Below are positions 10,198-20,556 of a stretch of DNA of 64,000 nucleotides, piece by piece; positions within the stretch are counted from its first letter, which is position 1, and each line of letters begins with the position of its first letter. The notes under the pieces are model-generated. The model was not told the origin of the DNA and did not search any database. It saw only the letters and a program-made list of their open reading frames with translations. Source of the DNA: Eleusine coracana subsp. coracana (Eukaryota; Streptophyta; Magnoliopsida; Poales; Poaceae); assembly GCA_032690845.1 (NCBI GenBank), contig CM064430.1, positions 1,908,949-1,972,948 of the forward strand, read 5' to 3'. Position numbers and translations under genes: made by a program.

Positions 10198-12729
10198 TGG
10201 AACGTACGGGAGGCGCATTCGATCGCGGGGATCGATCAACTCCAAAACGGATACTACTGCACGGGTTCATCGCGATCCGTGATCGCCGGACTCGAATTCC
10301 ACGAGGGCTCTATTTTGTAGATGTTGATCGCCGAGGGCGACGGAACACGCCGGGACGAGAACGATGGCATAATTGTCCAACAATGCGGTACGGTGGACGA
10401 GGAAACCATCAGTAGCAATTTTGGCCTCTGTAGCTTAGCTGAGATGGTATTCAAATTATTTAAAATTGATTAGAGTTTTGTTGGTGAACGAGGAACTGTG
10501 AATGCAGAATCTTGCGGCTTGAGTCAGATTTTCAAACACTTGGGCACACCCGTCTTATTATCTTTTTCTTATTTATACGAACGGTGCAATTACCACGCAG
10601 CATGTACTACCGTCTGTGTGTGTACAAAACGAACGGTATACAATCGAACCGAGCTTTTAGACATTGATTACATATTTTCCTTTTTTGTCCCCGGTTTATC
10701 AGCTGCTTTGCGATGGTCCAGCCAGAGGATGGACCAACTATGTACGAGTATTCTTCAGGTGCAATAATAGGTGTAGACGGAACACGGGTGGTTTTTGCGA
10801 GGGAGAGTGAGACTGATGAGGCACCCTGTCATTTTCAGTTCAGTCAATAGGTGTACGAGTAGAAGATGACGGGCCGAGTGCCGATCGAGTGCACAGAACA
10901 AAATGCATGGCCTCCTCCAGCTCACCACCTGCTAGCTAGGCTTGTTACTTGGCGTATCCTCTCGTCTCGTCTCGTCTCGTCTCACACGGCCACCATGCTC
11001 CAAAAGCAGAGCAAGCCCGGTGCTTTCTTGTGTCGCCCGTTTGTGCAAATTAAATTGCGCCTGGTTTGCACGCACGGCGAGTCCGCGACACAGAGTGCAA
11101 ATAAAACGAATGGTATATGACCTCCAGCTCCGGTCGAATTCGAACCCCTGAAGCACACGGCTTGTTTTCGTTCTGTGTTGCCCGGTTGGTGGGCCAGAAG
11201 TTTGTGTGTCTGCCACTACTCCGGCGGTATACTTCGATCGGACGCACGGGTCGACTGGTGTGGACTCGCGCCGTTTCGCACACGCACGCGTCACCTACTA
11301 GCTCGTAGTACTCGTGCCGGGCCGGCGCACTACTGGCAAATAAAGTGTGCCCCCGTAAAGCACGTAATACTAGCAGCGATACAAGTCAACCGCAGCGGCG
11401 GCGAAAGCCAACAACAACCGTCCATGGAAAGGAATATGGAATCGTGTGCAAGCAAGCCTAAACGTGTAGTGTAGGGTGCGGCGCCGCGGCGAGCAGACCA
11501 CGCGCTTTGCTTGCTTCGACACGTCTCCAGCTGCTGTGGACGGACCTGCACCGCCGCCCGCACGTACGCCGCCACCGACGGTGGCTGTCCATCGTAGCTT
11601 CGTCGTCGTCAAGTGCACGCGTGATTTTGGTGACATGCAGACACACAGGTTAGTACCTCTCCCCCTTTGTCATCAGCAGAGCGCCTAGTCTCTTGCCTCT
11701 CGTTCCCAGCCGCCCGGCAGATTATTTCGCTTGGTTCAGGTTCCTCCTCCACAGTTACAGGCCGGCGATTTCCTTTTTCTTTTTTTTTTCGACAATAAAT
11801 TATATTCTGATGCGCTTTCAGGGTGTTTGATGCAAAATTAACTTCAACTGTACCTGCAGTATTCAGGCACTGGCATTATATTTCGCGCCTTTGCCTTGGA
11901 CAAGCAGCAACAAATTCAAGACCCTTTGGTTACAGAGCACATCACAAATTCAAGACCCGTTGGTTTGTCACGCGGACCATTCCGGCATCTATCCGTGAAG
12001 TCATCGCCCACATCTCATCTCTCGAGTCTAGAGACGAGCTAAGCTACCTTAACTGGCTAGTGCAGGTGTGGTAATCTAAATTGCATATCTATGATCTATC
12101 CATGTAAAGATGGGTTCCAGGCATCAAGCTGTGGTGCATCTAGGGGACTAGTAGATTGCTGAGGACAGAAAAAAAAAATACAACTGTTGATGTACAAAAG
12201 TAGTAGCACCACAGCAATGGAAAATTCTCGGTAGATACGTCCTCCAGTCCTCCCTTCGTCAACGCGTCCGGTGCTGTCACTTCTAAGAAAAACAGGCCGG
12301 CAACCTGCGCTTTACTGACAACTGCCAACAACTGATGTCCTCGATGTTAACATAAACATGTTTCCTAACATAAAAAGAAAGATACACAAGAACTAGACCG
12401 GCAACCGAAAGTATCGGTGCCATTTGTGCAACGTACACAAAGTCGTATCAGGGCACAAGCAGAGTACAGAACACGAGTGAACAACATATCCAAAATGGTA
12501 CAGTAGCTTTTATACAGCATAGTGTTATTAACCGGGCAGTGCACCCGAATGTCGATACATAGCTTGAACATCTCGGTGAGCATGTCCAGTACATCACCAA
12601 ATGCAGAAACCAAAGATGACCCAAGCAGGGCACACATTTTACAAACCCGGTCACAATCCCTACAAAAACTGATACATAGACTGACCATCTCAGGGGCGAG
12701 CTAAATCCTAATATTCACAGAAGCTGATC
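10198..12729. other. Intergenic region between DUF4228 copy 2 and PDV2
   Basis: These are convergent gene ends. The region should contain the 3' UTR of DUF4228 copy 2 on the left and the 3' UTR of PDV2 on the right. A short (TCTCG)n-like repeat lies near 10960-10982. No open frame here is convincing and no RNA gene is visible. Confidence 0.5.
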
Positions 12730-15679
12730 TCATCCTAAACCATAACTTGCGCTAGGAGAGGCTAGGTTGTTGTCGAATGGTATCTCGACTCTTTCCTTCA
12801 CAATGCAGTGAGCCCTGCCGTCCTCAAGCACCATCACTTTACCAGGAGGGCATCGGGTAGCACTTTGGTCTTGTCCACCAGCTGCTTCTTTACCAAACAG
12901 CTGTCCAATGTCCAATTTGATGCTGTTTCTTCCAATCACAGGTTCATAGCCAGCAGCCTTCATGATAGAAACAGCTCCTACAACCATGACTGCTGTTTTG
13001 GCCACCCATCCGATGAAGGTTCGGATTCCTCCCCATGAACCATGGTTCGAGGTCCTGGTATTTCTGTTCTGTAGCTCATTCATTTTGGTATCGTCATGAT
13101 TCATGCCATTGGAGTCCATTCCATTCCGTAGGTGCTTAGACTTGGACAGAAAATTCAGAGGATACAGATCGTCGAGGACAAACGAATTGGTGATATGGTT
13201 TGAGTAAGGAGGTAGGATGAGACCATCATCATGCTCAATCTTTTCACCAGCAAAAGCAGCAGCCTCATGGATTACCTCACAATCTTGTCCTTTGTACTCT
13301 TTAAGCTTGTTAAGTAGGAATCTCTGACTACGGTCAATCTGGCTCAAGATGGTTTCTTGTTCGTATCTTTGTTGGTGTTGAAGGTCCTGGCAGTGATATT
13401 CATGGTGTTAAGGAATTTGATATGCTAAAACGAATCAGATAAGAATGCAAATACTAAAACAATTAAACAATTAAAAACAGTATCAACAGTAAAATAATAT
13501 GATGGAACAGGAGGAGCGTAGGATAAACTCTTCTGGAAACAGGTAACAAGACAAAAACTCATTGTCAAATTATAATCCACACAGCAAGTTAGTGGAATGT
13601 TTGGTGTGACACCAAGAAATTCTCCCTTGGTAAAATAAGCAGCACGTAAAAGGGAAAAAAAAAGGAAAGATACAGGGCTTTATTTTCATTACAAACAAAA
13701 TAGGCACACATGAAGAGGACTCAGACCTGAGTGGTAGGTATATACAACCTTATAAAGTGAGCTAGGCTAAGGCTCTGGCGGCATGGTAATTGGTAAGTGT
13801 GTCTTTTCGCAGCAGTGCCACTGAAAATGACTCATCAGTGTATAGTGCAGCAGGCACTCACTAATCGCACATGGGTTTCAGATAACAAAGGAACCCTCAC
13901 TGTGGATGCCATCATCGAATACCTACAGTTATGGGATTTGATCCATGACATGGAGCTGCAACCTGAGACAGAGGACTCCTGTGTATGGCGTTTCTCATCT
14001 AATGGGAAGTATTTGGCTAAATCAGCATATGAAAGTTTGTTTCTGAGAGCTACAAATTTTTAACACTGGGAGAGAATCTGGAAACCATGGGAGCCGGCTA
14101 AATGCAGCTTCCTCCTATAGCTTGTGGCACAATATTGCTATTGGACTGCAGACCGTCTCACACAACAGGGGTTGCCTCATCCTGAAAAAATTCTACTATG
14201 CAACCAAAGTGATGAACCGTTGAATCCTTGATCACATTCTAATATCATGCGTGTTTACCAGACAGTTCTGGTTTCAGTACCTCATGCAGGCCGGTCTTCA
14301 GTGCCTTTCATGCTTGGTGGGAAAAGAACAGCACAGCAAATAGTGGATTGATCAAAGGACGTTTTCAATTCCATCATAATTCTAGGGGCCTGGACAATTT
14401 GGAATTACAGTAACTGATGTGTGTTTTGTATGCAACTCCAAATATTGCTGAGGTTTTAGTTGTGGCTGCAGAGGAACGCTGATTGTGGGCGATGTGCTCA
14501 GGAGTGTCCTACCTGACCGCCCCTCTGGAGGTTACCTAGTTGTTAAGTCTCTTGGCCGTTCTTGCTTTATCTCATCAGCATGACTGTTATTTGTTTGTAA
14601 ATGGGCTTGTTGTGGGTGGATGTGTTGTACTGTAGTAACAGGGTCCTTGTTCCCTCTTTCTTCTTAACATAATGAAGCTCAACTCTTTTGTGTTTTCAAG
14701 AAAAATAAAGAGCTAGGCTAAGGCTTGTAAAGTGAAATCTATTTTCAATGTGAAACATAAAATAGATTAGCAAATAAAGATTAAGCCTAGGGCAAATTAC
14801 ATTTTGTATGCCTCTATCAAAATGCTATCATCTTAATAACTAATTCTAACTGCGAGTGAGCAATCAAAGGGATTCAACTACCAAGACTTAATGAAGCACA
14901 ACTGAATTCCCCAATTCAATCTCTGAGCAGGACCACCCTTCTCCACTAAAGCCAGTCAATTTCCTTACCAAAGATGAAATCATCATGCAATTTGGAGTCT
15001 TGGACCACACAAAACTCCCATTAGATAACCAAGACAACTAGTTAACTATGGACATCACATTCAGTTAGTCTAACTAATATGGCCTGCACCTACATTTTGT
15101 TGCTATTTATATTTGTTCAGCTGATGTTACCTCTCCACTAAAATTTGTAAGCCAGAATCGTTAAGCAATAAGCATCACTCTATTTATAGTCCTGATTAGC
15201 CCTCCAGAAGCCAACGGTGAGCAGGAAACAGTTGGCCCCCTTCACCAGGCCACCGAAATGTCACAACAAGATAAATGTTTTCCTGTTTCAGTGCCATTAT
15301 GCAGTAGAAGCCTAGATTAATTTTCCTACTATTAATTCATAAAAAGGAAAGCCGTTTCCAAATAGGAAAGATAGCGCTACCAAATCAACCACAAGCTATT
15401 ATTACCATATATAAGTAAACCGTCACCGCGTCACCCACAAGTTACCTGCAGCGCAGCGAGCTGCCGCTCGAGCGATTCGAGCGCGTCGCTGATGCCGACC
15501 AGGCTCTCCACTTCCTCCTCCTCTTCTTCCTCCTCGCTTTCGCCATCCTCCGCCGCGCCCAACCGCTTCACCGCCTCCTCCCGCCGCGACGGCGGTCGGG
15601 ACGCGGCTGCGCAGGCGGATATTTTGGAGCGGAGGTCGGAGGCGCGGGCGAGGACGAGGCCTATCTCCTCCCCGTCCAT
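12730..15679 (-). CDS. PDV2: PLASTID DIVISION2 (PDV2) homologue
   Basis: Two exons: 15679-15446 (78 codons) and 13386-12730, joined in phase 0 at CTGCAG|GTAACT and CCAG|GACCTT, giving 296 residues (Arabidopsis PDV2 has 307). PDV2 spans the outer plastid envelope and, with PDV1, recruits the dynamin ARC5/DRP5B to the division site; its C-terminus faces the intermembrane space and contacts ARC6. The N-terminus MDGEEIGLVLARASDLRSKI matches PDV2. A coiled-coil region (about 55-110) includes LESLERQLAALQ and LLNKLKEYKGQD. One membrane segment lies at about 203-223 (WVAKTAVMVVGAVSIM). The conserved tail has CPPGKVMVLEDGRAHCIVKE and ends YGLG, keeping the terminal glycine known to matter for ARC6 binding. 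The intron (13387-15445) holds an antisense LINE fragment. Confidence 0.95.
13759..14725 (+). mobile_element. 5'-truncated LINE with 16-bp target-site duplication, inside the PDV2 intron
   Basis: The element body is 13775-14709. The 16 bases GAGCTAGGCTAAGGCT flank it at 13759-13774 and 14710-14725. The frame at 13797-14063 and its broken continuation carry the reverse-transcriptase-associated zinc-binding (zf-RVT) region of plant LINEs: WRFSSNGKYLAKSAYESLF, then IWKPWEPAKC and WTADRLTQQGLPHPEK. Several stops and frameshifts follow. The 3' end resembles the grass LINE 3' UTR (CTTCTTAACATAATGA ... TTCAAGAAAAATAAA). It lies antisense to PDV2 and is dead. Confidence 0.9.
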
Positions 15680-16087
15680 GACCGCCGCCGCCGCCAGACA
15701 GACAAAACCCTAGCTAAACCCCTTAGACCAGCCGCCGCGACCAGTGGTGTGCTGCTGTGCTGTGCTGGTGGTCAGCTCCGCCGTCGTCTGTCGGCTGATG
15801 CCGTGCTCGTGGCTGTGGAGACGCCGAGGCGTATCCGCTGCCGGTGGGGCCCAGCTCAATCTGAGCCGTCGGTGCAGTACTGAGGGCTTTCAATTTGGGG
15901 CCTGAAAGGAGAAATGGGCTCAGTTTGTTGAGCACAGCATGTATCGGCCCATTTTGAGAAACGGTGAGACGGACCGGGCCTGATTGAACCGAACAAGTGA
16001 AATGCGTGTCTCATTGTCTCGTACTCTCGTTCCTCCTGCTCCGCCGCAATCCCCCACCAAAATCCTCGCCGCTCCGCCGAGCGCACT
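15680..16087. promoter_or_regulatory. Head-to-head promoter region, PDV2 / F-box copy 1
   Basis: Only 408 bases separate the start codons of PDV2 (minus) and F-box copy 1 (plus). No classical TATA box is evident on either side. Both 5' UTRs and both core promoters must lie here unless an unseen leader intron exists. Shared regulation is possible but only inferred. Confidence 0.5.
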
Positions 16088-18387
16088 ATGGCGGCGCCGC
16101 TGGACCTCATCGACGACGTCGCTGCCGAGATCTTCCTCCGTCTCCCGCCGGACGAGCCGGAGTACCTCGTCCGCGCCTCCCTCGTCTGCAAGCCCTGGTT
16201 CCGCCTCATCTCCGACCCCGGCTTCCTCCGCCGCTACCGCGCCTTCCACCGCACGCCGCCACTGCTCGGCTTCATGCAGAGGCGCCGAGTCATCGAAGGA
16301 GACCCCGAATCCCGCCTCATCCCCACCACGGCGGCACCTCTCGCCCCAAATCCCTCCTTCCGCCGGGCCCTCGACTGCCGCCATGGCCGCTTCCTCCTCC
16401 ACGGGGCTGGTAAGGGTTGGAATTTCGTTGTCTGGGACCCCGTAACGGATGACCGGAAGTTCGTCCCGAGTGCTGACATCGATTGGCTGATTTATTCCGC
16501 CGCTGTGTTCTGCGCCGTCAAGGGCTGCGACCACCTCGAATGCCACGGCGGTCCCTTCCAGGTGGTCTTCATTGCCACCGACGACAGCGATGACCACGTT
16601 AAGGCATGCGTGTACTCATCGGAGACTGGTGAATGGAGTACACCAGTCTCTCTTGGCAATGACTGTGAAGTTTATGTCAAGCATACGCAAAATGCTATCA
16701 ACAGTGGATATTATGGAAGGTACTACACACCCTATGTCCAGCCTAGGCGAGGTGCTGTCATCGGTGATGAAATCTACTTCACACTTCGGCAGGCTGACGC
16801 AATCGTTAAGTATGACTTGCGCAAGAATTGCTTGTCTATGATCGAGCCGCCGACATGGAGCGCGCTCAACCTTGCCCTCATGGAGATGGAGGACAGTTCA
16901 CTGGGCTTTGCCTGCATTGAAGGATCTGGTCTTTATCTGTGGTCAAGAAAGGTGAATTCGAAAGGAGCAGCAGAATGGCTGCAATTCAGGGTCATCGAGC
17001 ATGTGACTATGATGATACCCGTTGCCAATCCTAAGGACAAAGCATATGTGATTGGTGCTGCAGAGAGTGTAGGTGTCATCTTCGTAAGCACTGGTGCTGG
17101 CTTATTCACGATTGGGGTCAATTTTGGGCAGGTTAAGAAGATAGACGAGCCTGGGGTCTACTTTAGCATCTTACCTTACATGAGCTTCTATACTCCTGGT
17201 ACTGTACTAGTCCTTGCTCATCTTTTATAATTGTTGTCATGCATGTTAGCATGTTGCATCTCGTATATGATTCTTTGCCTGTTTCTTCTGGTTTATGAAC
17301 AGTTTGTTGTAATGCAAGTAATATCAGTTTTATTCACTTAGAAAAATATGTTTGAGTTAGAGAAAGCTCTATCTCTACAATCTATTAATTGAGGTGCGGT
17401 CGTCCACTTCGTGTCCACAAAGTCTGGGATTGAATTCAAATCGGTTTCATACCTTTTATATCAAGTACCGAATTTTAAAAATCATAACTCTCTCGTCTGG
17501 AGCTCAAATGAGGCAAACTCGGACTCTATCTTGTAGCCCTCTGAAAGGTTCTACAACTTTGGTATTCAATAAAAGTTCAGATCCTGCTGTTTTGGTTTCC
17601 AAATATGCAATGTAAAAATATTTGTTCTGATTTGAACTCCTTTGCGCAGGTCTCTATGCAGGACCCATATCTTCTACCCCGAAGTTCAAATAATATGATC
17701 CACATACTTTTCGAAAAGGTCTCGACGGGATCTACAACTTTTGTGTTTTAACTTTTTTCATTAGAGTAAGTTTTTTAAGTTTAAAATCGCGTTGCAATAC
17801 AGTACTATTTTTGAACTGCATGAATTGATTTTTCTTTCCGGATAAAGCTTTTAGAATATGGGGAAAAATGATGAAAAAATTGTTACTAAGAAGCACCAAC
17901 GGTAATAAAAATATGATCTTTCATATAAAAATGTCAATAATATTGTATATATCAAATAATTATATTATATAAATAATTTATATTTAAATCATAAAGAATC
18001 TTTTATTTTTTTAAGTCCGTAGCAACGCACGGACACTTTGCTAGTAAGTATTGAAAATTGATCCTGGTCTGACTGTCCGAGTTCTGAAAATTGATTTGTT
18101 AAGTAGGTGCATCTTGAACTGTTACAAATTTGTTGATATGTATTATCCTGTTACCTTGCTTCAGATATCTGTTAAAAGGTATTCCTTTATGTTTCTATCA
18201 TAGCTGAAGCTTGAGTTTCAAACTAATCTTCAAAAATTTAAAGAGTTGGTTCTGGTTTTCGGCTCATCAAAATGTAAATGCCAACTTGCCAAGTCAGACA
18301 GCTTTTCTGACTTGTCTGCTTGATATCTTTTCAGATTGTGGTGCTATCATCGCCGCTAGCAAGGCCAAGTACTCAACTGACATTTGA
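16088..18387 (+). CDS. F-box protein, tandem copy 1
   Basis: Two exons, 16088-17198 and 18335-18387, joined TACTCCTG.. as CCT G|GTACTG to TTTTCAG|ATTGTGG, giving 387 residues. The F-box is at about residues 4-50 (LDLIDDVAAEIFLRLPPDEP, then LVCKPWFRLISDPGF). The remainder resembles grass F-box-associated beta-propeller-like regions, with HGRFLLH, VVWDPVTDD, CVYSSETGEWSTPVSL and YFSILPYMSFYTP. F-box proteins act as substrate receptors in SCF ubiquitin ligases by binding SKP1; the target here is unknown. The short second exon is supported by conservation of the same acceptor in all four copies. If the intron were retained, translation would stop at 17230 (380 residues). The intron carries a Helitron. 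Confidence 0.88.
17372..18044 (+). mobile_element. Non-autonomous Helitron in the intron of F-box copy 1
   Basis: The 673-bp insert starts TCTCTACAATC directly after A (17371) and ends CTAG directly before T (18045), the A^T target of Helitrons, without a target-site duplication. The 3' end has the expected hairpin: GTCCGT, 8-base loop, ACGGAC, about six bases before CTAG. The homologous intron of F-box copy 3 (near 24913-24935) shows the empty site, with 13 flanking bases aligning on the left and TAAGTATTGA on the right. Its 5' end resembles that of the Helitron at 51447-51896. Confidence 0.88.
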
Positions 18388-18918
18388 TGTGCCTCTCACT
18401 GAAAACCCTTCCAAACTGATGAACATCCTGAGTCGGTTGATGTTCTCTTCTTACAGAGCTACTAATATCTGTGATTTCTTTCTGTTCGGCCAATTTAAAG
18501 TAGGAACGCAAGTCATTAGCATCGAATGTGGTTGTGTTGTGAAACTTGTCGAAAAGTTGTGACATGTATGCTGTGTTGCAGTTGCCCAGTTACTGTTTGG
18601 GTAGTGCTTGGTTGAGCTACATGTTGGAACTTAAATTACGTGTTGCTTTCTTTTTTTTTGAAGATTTGTAGACATGCAGTTTTGGTTTCATGGCATTGAA
18701 AAGTTTGTCATGTTCCAGGTTCAAGCTTTGGGAGTTACTATTGGAAATGCTAGTACCTGAGTCAATTTAATTTGATCATGGAATGGTGGCCGTCTGTTTG
18801 TGCTGTCATTAGATGCTGCTCATGTTTCCAGACTTGTTTCAGTATCAGGGCCAAGTCTGGTTATTCTTCTGCCTGAAATCCTTATGGCTTATATGTACCA
18901 AACCTTGGGAAGCAGGAC
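18388..18918. other. 3' flank of F-box copy 1
   Basis: Likely 3' UTR and intergenic sequence. Much of it is alignable with the flanks of the other F-box copies (for example TTGGAAATGCTAGTACCTG and AGGTTCAAGCTTTGGGA), so the duplicated unit extends beyond the coding region. Confidence 0.6.
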
Positions 18919-19758
18919 CAATGTTTTCAGATCGTCTAATCGACTCTAATTGCCATACGACCGATAAGCCGATTAGTCGAGATTAGTCGACGACTAGGTC
19001 GATTAGTCGAAGTTGATTGGTCCTAGTCGTTTGTATAGTCGTCCAGCATATTTCATAGGATATATATAATATATAGTATATAATATATAATATGCAATTT
19101 CTGGTATGGTCAGTTGGTGGCTTACTTGCAAACATTGGGTTTAGATGTGCCATATTCTTGTCCCAAATGTTGTATTCTTGGTGTCTTGCTGATGATGATT
19201 CTCAAATAGCAAAGAATTACAGAATAAGAACACTATAGCAATCACATTAGCAGAGCCGTCGGCAAGTTGAAGTAGGAGTGGAAGGGAAGTAAGTCGCGCT
19301 CACCATCATCAAAGGACTCATCTTCGTGCGCCCTTGGATGCAGAGAAGAAACAGCAGCGTCGAGGGGTGAGAGAGAGAGAAGGCAGAGAAGCACAACAAT
19401 GGAGGAGGAAGCCGACAGGGAAGAGGAGCAGCCGCCAGCCGCCGGGCAGAGAAAAAGAAACGATGAAACGAGGAGGCAGGCAACCGCTCGATAGTATTCA
19501 GGAAATAGGCAGCGTATTGCTAACCCTAGTGGGCCAGAACTTTAACTCTAATTAAACAGGCCCATTTGCACTAACCTTAAACCTGGTCATCCGCCCTCTA
19601 ATCGGATGACTAATCACGATATGTCGATTAGTCGGACGACTAGGATTCTAGTCGTGCTGATCGGGTCGGTGACCCTGATCGGGTGCATGTAGCCGATAAG
19701 GTCGATTAGTTGCGACTAATCGCGACTAATCGAACAATCTGAAAACATTGAGCAGGAC
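18911..19758. mobile_element. hAT-type non-autonomous transposon with 8-bp target-site duplication
   Basis: The body spans 18919-19750 (832 bp). Exact terminal inverted repeats are CAATGTTTTCAGAT and ATCTGAAAACATTG, and the 8-bp duplication AGCAGGAC is present at 18911-18918 and 19751-19758. Subterminal regions are filled with GATTAGTCG / CGACTAATC motifs in both orientations, as expected for hAT transposase-binding sites. No transposase frame is seen; the frames at 19247-19555 show no domain. Confidence 0.9.
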
Positions 19759-20541
19759 TAGATATACCACTCTCCGAATGATTGGTCCTTTGGTTCTTTC
19801 CCTTTCCGCTAGTTCATTACTTTCAATACTCGTTGATCTAGTTGATGAGTGTGAGTTAGCTGGCAGGCTAGCATGAAAGATGAAGGTTTTTATTGCTACT
19901 GTTAGGAGGTTAGGACTTCTGATCTCTGGTTACTGGGTATACTCTTTGACAAAAATATTGATTTGGTGGAAGGGAAGCATATCTTGCTTCTAAATATTCA
20001 GGCTTATCGGTCTGTGTTTCTGTGTAATTTTGATACTGAATATATGACCTCAGGATTGCGTTGGAAAAGTGATTCTGCAGCGCAAAACACTAGAGAGACA
20101 GGAGCGATAACCAGTAATATATACAGTATATACTAGTATAATTTGTTTCGTTCAAATATTGCCAAATGTTCTTTTTTGGATCATGAAAACTCTGGTCTCC
20201 GTAGTCCAAGCAGCTGTATCATGCTTCATTGACACGATCTCGTGCAGTCTGTGGTCATAATTTCAAATTTTCTAGAAAGAATGTAGCTAGTGCAGTCAGC
20301 AGTAAGCACGAGTGCTTGCCGTTTCAAAAAAAAAAAAAAAAAAAAAAATCCGCAAGATTGTGTTTCACTTCAACTGGAGGTGCGGCAGAAATGATGACCT
20401 ACTATACGCTGGGCCTGCCTGCGCGAACCCAGCTATCTAGGACGCGGCGGCGCGGGCGAGTGTCTCGCTCGACGCTCCTCTCCTGCTCCGCAATTCCCCA
20501 CCAAAATCCTCCCCGCCGCGCGCTCCGCCGAGGCGCCGACC
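19759..20541. other. Intergenic region before F-box copy 2
   Basis: Contains a degraded counterpart (about 20055-20110, GTGATTCTGCAGCG...) of the tail exon seen at 26567-26726, and an A-run at about 20326-20348. No gene is supported. Confidence 0.5.
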
Positions 20542-20556
20542 ATGGGCGGGCGCACC

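Noticed and set aside
12365..12688. Minus-strand frame of 107 residues downstream of PDV2
   Set aside because: Lies in the expected 3' UTR of PDV2, is cysteine-rich without pattern and has no homology I recognise.
15920..16597. Long minus-strand frames opposite F-box exon 1 (also at 20437-21015 and 26789-27709)
   Set aside because: They recur antisense to every F-box copy because of the GC-rich codon composition; the sense frames carry the domain and conserved splice sites.
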